DNA from: Lineus longissimus
Lineage: Eukaryota; Nemertea; Pilidiophora; Heteronemertea; Lineidae
Length of the DNA stretch: 60,000 bases
Direction: 5' to 3'
NCBI RefSeq assembly: GCF_910592395.1
Contig: NC_088308.1
Coordinates: 9,627,001-9,687,000 of the forward strand
Of the stretch, positions 35,201-50,200 are shown piece by piece (positions within the stretch are counted from its first letter, which is position 1; each line of letters opens with the position of its first letter). Both the position numbers and the translations under genes were made by a program. The notes beneath the pieces were generated by a model. The model did not search any database. It was not told the DNA's origin and was given only the letters and a program-made list of their open reading frames with translations.

Positions 35201-38200
35201 CCCATAAAGCCTTATCGCTACTGGCATCAGTAAACTGTTTCGTCGGGGTCAGTTCTTGGTGTGACAGATACATGTATTTCATAAGTGACTTATAAGTTCA
35301 TTAAAGACTTGAATATCCATTAACCATCTTTTTTTCAGGGTCTGAGAATGTGACCGATTCTGCGTTACGTCGGGCGTGCTACCTGGTTCGATTCTTGTTT
35401 GCCGATAGACCCGATGTCCGAGAGATGTTTTATAAGAAGTATGGTCGATTCGGTCTCATGGCTCATAATGAAATGACCTCAGACATCCCAGAACATAAAC
35501 ACCTGACACCCCATAGTTTATGGGATTGGAGAGCCCGAGGCCTTGGGCCAACACTCGCTTGGCCAATCGTTACTGGGGGTGAGGAAAATACCGTATGCTT
35601 GAAGGCAGACAGGTGAGCTGTGTGACCTACATCAGTTCAAATATTTTTCCTAAAAGTGGGCGGAAAACCCCATCTCCTTCCTTGCCACGCCTCAGTAATT
35701 GTATACTGCTATTGAAGGGCGTGGCCATGAAAAAGCCAGTGTTAGACGAACAGTAAACAAATCTAAAAGTAAATTTTCTTTAAATTGCACTAGGAATCAA
35801 ACAGATCGAGATAAAAGCGAACACTGACTTGATCAGATGCTCTCAGTCATGCAATTAGAACGTGATAACCTAATATTTCAGATTGTTCTAAGTCGAGGAC
35901 TAATTTGAAAGAAACTTGGCCAGTATTAATTTGTAAATCTCTTTGATGATTCACATTGTTACTTGCAAAGGTACCCCACTCAGGACATTCCTCTTCACGA
36001 GTTAGCCCACGGGGTAGCTAAACTTGGTGCCCGTTATGTTATTCCTGACTTCGATGAGCGACTGGATGCGTTATATGCGGCAGCCAAGGCCAGTGGAGAG
36101 TGGGGCCCGACATACATGTACGCCATGAAAAACAGCGCAGAATATTGGGTAAGCACTAAAGCAAGGATTCCTTAACGGCGAGTTGTAGCCATTTCGGGCG
36201 ACTTCCCGCTCGAATTGCGAACTCATTGTTGAAACAAGGACAGATGTGCGAGTTTTTTTGCGAAAAGCTATTTTTAGGCATGGTGAGGGTTATAGCGAGA
36301 GCCAAGACAACGCGGTACGTTCGAATCGGTGAGCGTTCAGTCAAAATAACTCGATTTGGGGAGACACGTCTTTCTGGATATTTGTCTGACTGGTCGTATT
36401 GAGTGTATATGCATTTTGTACAAAATTCGAACTTCGGAAATCGCGGAACGAAGCCAAGTTTGATTCAAATTTTGTCGGATAATTAAGAAAAAAGTCTGTC
36501 TGTAAAGTACTTTATCCAAATTGGGCTTGAAAACGTAAATCTTGGTTTCCGTGGATTCATCCGCCTTGCATTCCCTAACCGTAGTTCCGAAGAAATGTTG
36601 GATTTCCTGTTTCCTATTATATCTGGCAGTGAACTAGCACCTGTATGAGCTGGAACATGTAATGCAGAGTTTCTGAAACCGTGTGCAGTGTTCAATAGAT
36701 GTGGGGTCAAAAGACGGGCAACTTCACTTCCACATTGGGTATTCAGGAAAGGAGAGTCCGGGGCCTTTGGCAGGCGTGCTCTCCTCTTTTTGTAGCCTAC
36801 GCGTATGTAATCTACTCTTAGTCTATCCCTTTTGAGGATGAGTAACTATAGGGCTCCATTTTGCACTTCAGTTCTTGTGCTTTTAGTCTGGTTGGCTAAG
36901 TAATTTTCGCATTATGCACCAAGTGCACGTTTTTTTTGTGTTTTATGTTAACTTGTGTAACTGATTTTTGTGTAAATTTTAGGTTGGTACCGTCTATGAC
37001 TAGGCATTTTTATCCAACTGTTCTTGTGTTCATAGATGTCATAGGGCTAAATTTTGCCTCACCTGAAAGTTGGACTACTCACTAGTTTCATTTAGTCATT
37101 GCACCTGTTCGGAATGTAAAATGTGTCTTTGGAGCATTATGTGCGATGCCAGAACTGCATACTAGGATGCTTCGTGTCAAGGTGACCAAGTGCGCTGCAC
37201 TTTTCTCTTGGTTATATTTGTATTAGAGAAGTGTTTTTGACAGCATTTCACTTGCGGAGTTGCAGTACGATTTTGTGTTATTAAGACAATAGTAATTTTC
37301 TTGACTAGTTTTCATTATGATTCATGTTTGTTCATACTGTTTTGATGTGGACAGTCACAGGTTTTTGCCAGCGATTGGCAAAGGTTTACATATTGCAACG
37401 GTAGCTTGTTAACTGTTGGGGTTTTTCTTATGATGTTGTCAGTGGAGTTCTATTCCTAACCTACATTGTACATGTACCTTTTCCCTTCATTTATAATTGG
37501 TTATAGCTGATCTCTGTTTGAATGTACAGCAGCTTAAGCACCTGCTGGGGTGAATGGCTTGTGAATCTCTGTGTGAATGTGTGTGTGATTTGTAATGAGA
37601 TCTGGTTTAATTTGAGATTTTTGGGTATGGTTTTCCATCTTGTCACCATACATGTATGGAGTTTTGTCATTCTAGTGATTATGATACTTTCTTTTTTGGG
37701 GTATTGATGGGGTTGGTGCGGTTGCCGTGCTGGGACAGGCGTGTGGGATTGTTACTCACATAGTCGGTCCTGTCATTGCACCCATGCTGCTCCATCTATG
37801 CCATCACTTGGGACTCCTCTTGATTATTGGAACTCTACCTGACGATAATTTGGGTGTTTTGGTGTTGTGAGGGAAAGGTTTGGATGTTTCATCCATCATC
37901 CTCACTCATTTTTTTGTCACGTTTTGTGACTGGCGACCTTCATGTATATTATTTTCTGTATTTTGATAGGGTTTTTTGTATTTTGAATGTTTTGGCGTAT
38001 GGCGGGAGCTATCATACGCTCGGGAGGGGGGTGATGTATGGTATCACCTTGTATGATCCCCTTCCCGCGCAATCCCGGAGACACCGGACGATAGCGCCGC
38101 CACGGCCAGATGCCGAACTTCGCTGTAATGGCTTGACGCAAGGGCCCAACGCGCCGCGTAGCGGCAAAAAAGCGAAGCTGGCGAAACATTTATAACGGGT

Positions 38201-41200
38201 CACCGTCACTTATTATTGGACTTATAGCGCATTTACGGGGTTGCAACTATTTTGCTTTATAGTGTCACCAGGAAAGAAAAGCATGCGACCTAACGCCGAT
38301 CTATTTGTATAAAGTGATAATTTGAAGGTATATAGTAGGAAATATCAATAAAATAATCATTCCATGTCGTCTTTTGAGGGCATTTTTGATTGTAAAAAAT
38401 ATATGTGTACGTCACCGTAGTCTCTGCAATGATAATTTTATCAGAGCAGTCTCGCGCAAGTAGAAGTTCTTTACCTATTAGTTCTTCACTTATTAGTCTC
38501 AACGTCTGGCGCAAAGCCAGACGTTTTCCATTACGATTTCACTACGATGTTTGACAAGAAGGAGCAGTGCGCGAGATATGCTAATGAGCAGACTTCCCCC
38601 GCTTGAGTTTCTGAAGAATGTTCCATATCGCGCTAAGCTCATCACTACTGATTATGACAGGCGTGCAACGGTAGGTATCTGCTCCCCAACTTCCACCCTA
38701 ATACGGTACAATAAGTTACCATTTGATGGGAATGGGACAATGCCCTCACTGTGTATGGAGTCATAGGGATAAGAAGACATTATTCATTAGTGTTGGTACA
38801 AGTGATTTTGCCCAAAAAGCATGCGCATTCAAAAAACAAAATATGCAAGGTTACGGTATCACGTACATGACCATGACGACGTGCAGAAAGTGCACTGGCC
38901 AGTGCATACCCTATGGCTATGTACTAGTAAACATGGTAAACATGAACAACATCATTATTCATCGGCAGTTCATTTTACTCCGAGCTTTTCCTGAAACATA
39001 TAGCCATGATGATTAGGCCTACCATGTACCAAGACATGACCAATAACAGCACTAGATCATGTAGAGGTCAACAAGTTCACATGAACCGTATAATCCCGCA
39101 TGGCGCATGTGGGGCATGCGTCTAAACCAAAGCCCCAAAATCACTTGTTTTGGTCTATTTCACTTGTGTTTCCCCCGTCTCCCAGTCCATAATACATTTA
39201 CAGTTTACAATCCCCGATCATGGCCCAACAAAAGGTCATCGGTTGACTAAAGGAACACAACTGTTCAATGGATTTATAGTTGAATGCGATCAAACTACGT
39301 CTTTTCAATCGTGGATTGTAAATTTAACCCCATGGGCCTAGGGAAGGCCCTATAACAATACTTTCGACACAGTTATTATCTCCGCTGCCTCCACCATGTT
39401 ACACGCAGTGCTCACTGCTGATTTTAAAAAAATGCACCACCTAGTCAAAACAGGACATATGTTCTTCTAGGAATAGATCTCTTTCCAATATTTCGTCATT
39501 CCACTATCGTCATCACCTCATGATACTTTCATTGACATTACAGGCACACATCCACAGAGCACTCTTCAAATCATCTACACAGTGGTTATCCAACTAGGAT
39601 TATAAAGGTAATTTCTAAGCCCCGCACAGTGGGTTTCACTCTTGATAAAGGGGCACTATTGCTAGCAGCTAGGTAGGCAAGATAAAGTTAGACGAAGTAG
39701 CCGATAGGGGTCTCTCACCCCTCAAAGTCCGTCACAACTATTCAAGCTTGTACAAGGAATACATGCAGCGCTGACTCTAACAAGACCCAATGGGAATGTC
39801 GCACAGTCATCTGTCAAAAACAAGACCTATGTTGTAGTATGATCTCTTGCCAATATTTAATAATTGCACTATCGTCATCACCTCATCATACTTCATTGAC
39901 ATTGCAGGCACACATTGACATAGACCACTGTTGCAATGAACGACACAGTCGCTATCCAAGTAGCATTATAGAGGTAATTATCATTATCATACCTCATTAG
40001 CATGTGAACCAATCGCGTCGCGTCCTTTGCGATCACGGCAAAGCGTCATGGAATAATGTCTTTCACCGTTGAATAATTTTTCATATTCCATGCCTACAAC
40101 TTCAATTTCTTCATATTCCATGGCTAGAAGTTCACTACTAATATAATATCCAAGATAAAGTTACAAGAAGTAGTCAATAGGGGTCTCTCACCTCTCACTG
40201 TATGTCCACACTATTCACGCTTGTACGAGGAATACATTCAATGCTGAATCTAACAACACCCAGCGCCCTTACTCTGTATATTATAGTCACTGGAAGATGG
40301 CCCATTTCACTCCTTGCTTCTACTTCACCTATAGTCTCATTGCATACGCCTCAGTTCTATGATATCACATTCACTTTCAGCTGTCATGCAACGCAACAAC
40401 TGTGCTATCTGCCATCGCACATCAACGAAGAAGTGCAGCCGCCCACATTCCACCTCACATCTGTCCGACCAGCTGCAATCCTCGAGGACGCCCCACTGTA
40501 CCACGATTTCACTACGATGTTTGACAAGAAGGAGCAGTGCGCGAGATAGGCTAATGAGCAGACTTCCCTCGCTTGAGTTTCGGAAGAATGTTCCATATCG
40601 CGCTAAGCTGACCACTGCTGACCATGACAGGCGTGCATTGGACTGGTACAGGTTGGAACTGAACATTGAATATGCTGGTGGTGACGCTTTCTGATGAGAA
40701 GTTGGTCGTGACTGATGCAGTATTGTTGGACTTGTCCACAGCATCGTTCAATCATTGCTCTCTGAGCTGCCTTGATTCTGTACTTACCCAAATACTAAGA
40801 CCAAATGCCTGTTGACTGTGCTTTAAGAGAGACTGGCGCCATGCCTAGAGATATGACTGACCCCTATTGGCAAATTTGTATGACTTTATCTTGCCTACCA
40901 AGCTGCTGCCTATAGTCTCCCTTTAACTGCGGAACACTTCAAAGTCGATAAAATGCCATGTTCCACCTTTTAATGTGTTCAGGCCGCCATTTTCAAAATA
41001 ATCAAGTCAGGACACTGCCTTCTAGTCTCATAATAAATTTTGCTTTCCTCAATAATAACATTTCTTCTTCTTCAATGCTTTCATCATTCCAAACTTCTCC
41101 TCCTCTGACTTTTACAGGGGTACAGTCATGGCAATCAAAACCCAAATACTGAGACCAAATGCCTGTTGACTGTGCTTTAAGAGAGACTGGCGCCATGCCT

Positions 41201-44200
41201 AGTCTCTCTTAAAGCACAGTCAACAGACACCAACCCCCTCAGACTCAGAAACCACAAACGCCCAACCCTTCCTGCTACCTTAATACTTCTGGATGTACAC
41301 ACGTTCGAGTTGATGAGAAACATGGAATAAAAGTGATAGCCAACATCATATCTGAGTCTGATTTATCCCTCCACGTTTAACGGCAGATATCATTCAGAAA
41401 ACATCAGGGTTCCTCGCGGCGTGACTGCGGCAGAGTTTGCAAGAGCTCACAACATCCCTGCAACAACTATGCGCCGATGGCTTAACGAGGAATATCTCCG
41501 AGATAGACATCGGGTAGCCACGACAAGGCAGAGCCACATGCAGAGACAAAGAGAGAGAGGGATTGGTGAGTGTTACCTTCGATGAAAATGCCAAAACTAG
41601 TCTCTCATAGAGGAGTGTGGTTATGTAAAATTTAGAATTCGGAAGCATTAGTTTTTTTTGGAAAATTAGTACTATTTATTCTTTCAGCGTATTGGCCCGA
41701 GGTGGACAGACACGTACGAGAGTGGGCAGAGACTAGGCGGGAGCAGGGAGTACCCGTTTCCGGTGAAGACTTGATGGAGAAGGGACAACGGTTTTTCAAT
41801 CAATGGTGGGCAGAGCTTCCAGCAGCGCGGCAGCAAGAGTACCGGGATAGTAGGCCTCAACTGGTTGAGTTCAGAGCAAGCAAAGGATGGCTGAGCGGAT
41901 TTTTAACAAGAAATGGCTTTAGCTTCAGGAAGCAATGCAAAGATTCGCAAACAATACCAGAAAACGCTGGGTAACTTGTGGCGAATTTTAGGGATGACGT
42001 AGCTCAGAATGTTGAGGAAAATGGAATCAACCTAATCGTGAACATGGATGAAACTTTTGCACTTTGGGATATGGCACCCCAGTACACGTACGATGTCAAG
42101 GGCAGGAAGCAAATTGACGTGCGAACTTCTCGCGGCAATTCTAAATTAGGTTGCACCGTAACACTTGGAATTACATTCGATGGCAGAAAAATGACAGCAA
42201 GTGTCATTTTTAAGGGTCTCGTCGCAGATGGCGACGAAATTCAACATTTGAGGGAAAACGCTCCTGAAAATGTACAAGTTAGCGGATCTGAAACGGGCTG
42301 GGCGAGTTAACAGACTATTCTTTCTTGGGTCAACGTATGCCTTCTTCCTTTTGTAGGTGACGCCTTCCCATTTCTCTTGATATGGGACATGTTCCCCGCT
42401 CACCGAAATGCACAAATCCGTCAGGAAATTGAAGATGCCCCCGGTTTCATTGAGATGATACCGGGGAGGTGCACACCTTTAGTGCAACCACTGGACAAGA
42501 CGATTATCAGATCTCCGCAAAAGGTGAAAAGCGTGGAAGATTGAGCATAACGATGAGCGAGGGAATTCCCCTCCCATAACAAGGGGTGAAGTGTTTAGTT
42601 TGATTGGCGAATCTTGGGCCCGGATAACCGCCGAGGCAATTCACACCGCCTGGCGAGCATGTGGCCTGCTTCAGGCTGATGAACCCGTCCCTGAACATGT
42701 AGACCAGGACATTGTACACTTTGATGACCATGATGACGAGGACAATGATCTGTATTTTCTCGACGACGAAGAGCTGTAATACCCATTCTTTCGAATAAAG
42801 AGCGCCTTGTTATGAACTACTCGTTCGTTTCCATTGAACTTGTAGGCCTAGAGGTTCATGTCACAGTGTGCCTCATAGCGTATTAACCTGGAATGTAAAC
42901 GGCCCTGAACATGTGTTATTATTGATTTTCCATATTGCCGGTTTCGCGCCACGACCGCTTATCGCAAACTTTACAGTATAGGCGTTCACTGGATTGGAAT
43001 GTGTGTGTCGGCCGCGTGATCAGTTGTTGCACTGTCCAGTTTTGTGTTTTTCCGGTCTTAGACAAAAATCAAAACATTTCGAAAATGAGCAGACTAAACT
43101 ACACTTTTTTCGCATTTTTCTCGAACATTGGCTATGGGGCAGCACAAGAAAAAAACACAGTATTTTTGAATTTACCGATAAGAACATTTTGAAAAATCGC
43201 GGTTTTTAGTGATTTCGGCGTCTGGTTTGAAAATTTTAGTTTGAGGTGGCCTCATGTGCTCGGAGCCAATCGTGCGCTAATTACTGACTTGTACTCAGTA
43301 AATAAATGAGACGAGTTTGTGTGGAAAGAGGAGATCACGGCCTTTCCAGTGGTGTACAGCACCAATTGGTCATTCTTTGAAAAGCGCCTTCAAAACGCAT
43401 TTTGAAATGGGTGTCATAATTTGTAATTGAGAGAACATTCTGACGTCACGCACTTTTTGGAAAACTGTTGAGAGTAACCATACACAGTTACAAGTCTCAT
43501 TGATGTGTAAAACGTTCAATAGCCACCGTGCTGAAATCTACTCAATATTTTTATGTTAATTGAGCCTGACTGTGCACAAATTGTTCATATGGTCTGTGTG
43601 TCCGATCCATCTTCAAGATATACAACTTTAAAAAGACCAACAGTTTTTTTCTTTTGAATAACCCGATATAACGCGCCTCTTTCCCCGGACAAATCTGGGT
43701 GTTCAGTGAAGACTTAGTTTTGTCTTCAGCTGGAGATTAGGTTCAGACCACAGGCTTTACTTGACCCAGGAACAAACCTTCAACAGATAGTGAAAACAAG
43801 GATATGTCCTCTATTTACAAGAAGTCTTCAAGAAAGCTTCACCTTAAAGAAGAATTAAAAACATCTTAACGACTTCCTTTTATTATTCAATAGGAAATAG
43901 CGACATTATCGCCGCTATTTTTCATATAAATGAACATTTCTATAATTTTCCATTCGCAACTACAGGCAGAAGCAGCGCAGAGTTTCTTTGATGATAATTC
44001 GGACTCGAAATTATCCAACAGGGCAGAACTGGAGGAGAAGGATATTGGGATTTTCAAGCTTCTCAAGGAGATCTGGCCGTGTAACAACAAGTACCTCAAA
44101 AGATGCTACAGTTCAAGAGGTAGGAACCTTTCGCCGCGCAGTTGGTTTTTTAATGTGGCCATCTGGGCGACCATATTTAATTTCTTTTCCGTCAAAGCCT

Positions 44201-47200
44201 GCCCAGGGAACCGGTCATGTAGTAAGAAGTACCAGCCACGTTAAACACTTTTTATGATTCGTCTTGTCCCGTGAGTTATCTTGCCATGTTTCTCGTTCTA
44301 GAACTTGAAGATGCACAAGAGTTGAAGATGAACTGCAAGGGAATGAAGAGTGTGGCATTTACTGTTTCAGAAGGTAAGTCATTGGTGGCTTTGTGTAATC
44401 AAAACAGCTAAAATTCATTAGACGTCATTATGTAATACCAGCAATTGCAAGCTTAGCACACCCCGTTTTGAATAGAGGTCAACTCAATCATTCCTATGGT
44501 TTGAGATGGGAGAGGTGTGAATTAACCGGCCAATTAAGTCTCCTGTACGTCGATGCATGGCACACAATAAAACATAGGCTTTTTGATAAAATAGGGTCAA
44601 ATAAATCATCGAAAATTTACGATAACTTCACAAATGATTGTCACAAGTATTTACTTATTGACAGTTCGCTAAATTTTGATTCATTCTAATTGAAAAGTAG
44701 TATTTTTCGCGTATTTGTGGGGAAAAAAATTGAAAATCACCCAGTTTCCCCCCCCCCCCTATGGCAATAAGTTTTTTTTTCAACTATAGCTGAAATCTTC
44801 GGAATATAATACCAAGAGTACTATCAACCAGGTCTGAAATGGGGAATTTATATTAAATGACTCGTTTCAGGGCTAGCACAGCTAGAAAAGCCCCCGGTCC
44901 GGTTTGATTCGTAATTTTGCCACCAGGTGGCTACTGAAACCGAAAACAGAACAAGTGCTATATCTCCTGAAGTGAGGGCTCAATCATCACCAACTTTTAT
45001 AATACATGTAGGTACATGTAATGACGATACATGACATATCACACGGGTTTTTGATTTGACCTACTTTTCGAGGTCACAGAAGTCAAAAAGTGTAAATTGG
45101 CCGATGGCGGCATGTTTCGTATTTTAGTAGAGCTATTGACTTGAAACTTAGTACATATGTAGACCTTGCACTAAATTTCCTTCCTGTTCGATTCCTGGTT
45201 TGGCAACTGTCAACAACGTCGTCTCGTTGTTAGAATAGAATGGAATAGAATAGAAGTTCCTATAAAGTATCTATATCATAATACTATAAGGCGGCTCGCT
45301 AAAGCGCCATTTGGGGGTCGTGTTTCGTCTCGAAATTTTGCACGTTTGCAGGTGATATGTTATCCTGATGCAACGTCATGTTTATTTTCGGAAATTTACT
45401 TCAGCGGAGCAGTAATGAGGGATTTTTAATCGGACACGGTCAATTCTCCTTATCACTCACGGAAGCCAAGCCATTGCTGTTCAGTTATGCAGGGGATTAA
45501 TGAATCACCTGCACTCCCTGTGGGGTGACTAACACTACCTGTTGAACGGCTGGCTGTAGGGGGATGATTGGAACAGCCTGTACACGTGTTGACCTGCTGA
45601 ACCAAGGTTAATGTTATTTTCAATCCACGATTGTAGGTCACCTGATCTTCGAGATTTCGCGGGAAAGAAATTGTAAACAAACGCATGTGTGCAGTTCAAA
45701 TGTAAACAAAAATGTATTTTGATACTTTTGGTTGCTGGACTTGGGTTTTCCCGCAGTAAGGAGCTGGGGTCAAATTGATGGTCTATCGTATATTGGTACT
45801 GTATTAGCCAGAGCTAGCCCTTGATTATGAAGGGATTTTCAAATTAAGGTTACAATGGTATGTTTATGTGCTCACCACAGCTTTCAAAACTTGATGTATC
45901 GGAAGAGGCACTCTGAACTTGGCATGGCCTTATCAAGGAGCTGCTCACGGTGCTGAACTTCTAGCTTGCCTGTCGACTAAGTGCCTTGCCCGAGATCATG
46001 CTACATGTAGGAGGAGCACGCATTTTAAAGTTTTAGTAGTGATAGTGCAATTGGTCCGAGCCATTTGGAGGCCGACATGTGAAGGCCTATCTGGGTTCTC
46101 CTTCATCTCCGTAAAAAAGGGGCATATTGCTGACTAAGGAACGAGGTATATTCACATTGCCTCATCATCTCATTCGGACCAATTGATTTACTTTTATATG
46201 CACGCATACAGCACGCCACAGGGTCCGAGTCTGTGGACAAATGGTTGGTTTAATTTGTCTCTTCGATATTGCTCCTTTGATATTGCATTATATTTTCATT
46301 GCAATTCAATCTATTCAAGGTATAGCCCATTTGAACCTGCCTGCGCCACGGGTACAATGCTAGTATATTGATAATCTAAATAGTACAAAGTTCTGTATGA
46401 TGTATCAAGTAATAGCATCCATGTTGATATGCTAATCAGATGAATACATTAGGTTAGATACATTACTTAACACGAGATGTCTCTGTTGTAGCATAACATA
46501 ATAATAAGGTATTCTGTTACATCTCCCTCCTTGGAAATGGGATGATTGACTTGAAGTTGATTATCCTATAGCTAAGTACAATTATCAATATAAAAGTATA
46601 AAAAGCAAAGTTTCACACAGTTGGGTGATCAGTCCAGATCTGCTGAATGCTTGGTCGTAACAACAATTGTAGTATATAACAGTATATGAAATAGTATTCT
46701 GGCATAACTCTGAAGAAGATAATATACCAGCAAAATAAAGTGGCCATTTGGCATCATCATGTATAAATTGCATGGAATTACATATTATGCAAATAAGAAA
46801 ACAGTTTAATTCTATCTTACACCGTTAATTGAATGAATGATTATATATATAATTGTTTCATTACTAAAGTCTAAAATTGTCTAAAACATTGTCTCTGATT
46901 GAGAATGTCTCTGATTGTTCTCAATTTGATCTTACAATTTAATTATCATATCTGCTTGGTTTGCGAATTGAACGACCAGATCTAGTCTGATAGACCTTAT
47001 CACCACTACCAGTATCAGTGCTTTCAGCAGTGTTCTTAGGCTGAGTTGGAGGTGTGATATCACCCGGATACTCATTGGTTTCAATGTCAAAGTTCTCAGG
47101 TTCACTTAATTGTTCATCTGTGAATCGCTCATTGGTTGCACGCAAATATTTTCTGTTGCGGCGGTATGTACCCTTATCAGTTTTCACAGTATATGAACGT

Positions 47201-50200
47201 GGTTCTGACAGTTTCTCAGTTACATAACCAGGGTTCCAGACTCCTGACTTGGGGTCTTGGACGCGAATATTTTGTCCGGTTTGTAGCTCAGGAAACGGTT
47301 CTGCTCTGGCTCTTTGGTCGTAGTAGTGTTTCTGTAGATCCTGTCGGTGCTGTAAAGCCTCCTTAGTACTGTCATTATCAGTAGGTCTACACTGATGGAG
47401 TGATCTCTTCATCGGCAATGTCGTTCTCGGCTCCCAGCTCATGAGTAGTTTCGCAGGACTAGCGATGTTACTCGAGACGGGTGTTGTTCTATAGTTCAGT
47501 AAGGCGATATTAGCGTCTTCACCTGCATCTAGTGCTTTAAGGATGAGTTTTTTCACAGTCTGTACACACTTTTCTACCATGCCGTTGCTCTGGGCATAGT
47601 GAGGACTGCTTGTTGTGTGTTTTATTCCGTAAGAAGCGCAGAATGATTTGAATGCGTAGCTATCATATTGTGGACCATTGTCAGACACAAGTTCTTCTGG
47701 TATTCCGTATTCGCAAATTACAGACTTGGTAAATGCGATTACTGTCTCTGAACTAAGTGACTTTCCTAGTCGTCTTACCACTGGAAACTTGGAATAGTAG
47801 TCCACGTATAGCAAGTAATGCACTTGATTGTGCTCAAACAAATCTGAAGCAAGCCTCTGCCAGGGATATTGTGCGATACTATGCGGTTTCAATGGCTCAC
47901 GTTGTTGCTTGTTCTGATGCGCTTGGCAAATGCTACACTGTGACACTAGTTGCTTGATTTCATTTGTCAGTCCGGGCCAAAACACTGATTGTTTCGCGCG
48001 GAGAATGCATTTTTCAATGCCTTGATGTCCTTGGTGGACTGCTTTCAGAATGTCCTTTCGGAGAGAGTTCGGTATAATGATTCGATCGCATTTGAATAGA
48101 AGTCCGTCTTCAACACTAACATCTTCACGATAGTTGAAATAGTCAATTGCCTCTGCTGGGCAACCATCTCTGGTTTCAGGCCATCCTTCTACAACAAGGG
48201 CTTTCAGGATTTGAAGGTTGTTGTCAGATTTAGTATGGTGGCGAATTTTTTCTAGATTGTCAGTGTCTGTCGCATTATGGTTTCGCGTAATGAGATTAAC
48301 CGGTATATCGGGAATTTCCTTGAAATCTGGCGAATTCAACTCACGGTTTGGATCAACCCTTGATAGGGGGTCAGCGATCACGTTTTTCTTTCCAGGAAGA
48401 TATTCAACTGCTACGTCATACTTTGACATGCGCAAAAGTAACCGTTGTAGTCGTGGACTACATTTCGATATCGGCTTCTTTGCAGCGGCAACGATTGGCT
48501 TATGGTCCGTTTGGACGATTTCATGTTTGCCGTACACATAATGGTTGAATCTTTCTAAAGACCACACTACTCCGAGTAGTTCTCGTTCGATGTTACTGTA
48601 ATTTTGTTCAGTCTCTGAAAGTGTCCTGGACGCATAACATACAGGCTTTTCATCCTGCATCAACACAGCACCTAGCCCACGGAGTGATGCGTCTGTTTGC
48701 AGCACACTTGGCTTCTTTGGATCGAAGTATGCTAAAGCATCAGCAGAAATGATGATGCCCTTGAGTTTATCAAAGGCGGCTTGATGCTCAGGGTTCCATT
48801 GCCAGCTGATTTCTTTCTTAGTCAAATCGCGAAGTGGAGCAGCAATGGTTGCGATACTAGCATTGAAACGATTTAGGTAGTTTACTAGACCTAAGTATGA
48901 TTGTAGGTCTTGTATGCATGTTGGCGGCGACATTTCGGTGATTGCACGGACTTTCGCTGGATCAGGCTTCATACCAGTAGCTGTCCACTGGTGACCGAAG
49001 AATTTGGTCTCTGGAATCTTGAATTGCAGTTTATCCAGATTGAATTTGACATTGTTCTCTCTGGCACATTCTAACAGTTCAATGAAGTTGTTATCATGTC
49101 CCTTTTCACCAGCTCCGAACACAAAGATATCGTCGGCGATACCTGTTACGCCCGCTAAGTCAGCAAAGGTCTCATCCGTTTTCCTCTGAAAAATGTCTTG
49201 GCTTAGAATGAGGCCAAAAGGAAGGCGTTTATAGCGATAGCGACCAAAAGGTGTGCTGAAAGTAGTCAGCAGCGATGATTGCTCGTCCAATCGTACCATC
49301 CAATACCCTGAACGGGCATCAACGACTGAGAAATGGGTGTCACCGGCAAGTTTAGGTGCTATGTCGTCTATCGTACGAGTGTAGTAATGTTCACGCTTGA
49401 TTGCTTCATTAAGATCGCGCGGATCAAGGCAGATTCGTAGGCCTTTTCCGTGACCTTTGTCGACGATGACAAATGAGTTGACCCATTCGGTCGGTTCCTC
49501 TACCTTTGCTAGTATGTCGAGAGATTCCATTCTCTCCAGCTCAGATTTGAATCCATCTTGAAGATGAATTCCAACAGCGCGTGGCGGGTGTATGGTTGGT
49601 GTAGCACTGTCCTTTAGTTCGATATGATAAGGTTCACCAGGAAATGAACCGATCCCGGTGAATACATCTTTGTAGTCAGTTACAACAGATTCCTTTGTGA
49701 GTGGTTTGTGATGTTTCGGTTTGATTTCGCAAGTGACACGTATAAGGTCAAGGGTCTGGCAAGCCTTGAGACCGATTATAGTCCCACCTGAATCAGTTAC
49801 ATCAAAGATGATAGGTTCCTTCTTGCCATTGTGTCTCAGGTAAAGCGTACATGAACCATGATTTGCGATTTCTGTGCCTCCATAAGCAACAAGTTTTGCG
49901 GTTGGCGGAGTCAGGTTATGATCTGGCGGGAATAGTCTGCGATACTCTGACTTTGGTATCACATTGGTTGCAGCACCAGTATCGAGCTTACACTGAATGA
50001 ATGCATACTGTTTGTGGTATGGCTTTGTAGTGACTGCGAATTTTCGGATTATCTCGGATGCTGAATGAACACTATCCACTGGTTTTTTTATCGGACTGGG
50101 TTTCGATTGATCCTACAAAAAGATCATTGAAAGAATCAGTGGTTTCATCCGTATCTAACTCATGAACTTTATTGCGGTGACGCCTTGGGTTTTGTTTCGA

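Noticed and set aside
37827-38195. 122-codon frame and a polypurine tract suggesting an LTR element
   Set aside because: No paired LTR, primer site or pol sequence; the frame runs into the repeat block.
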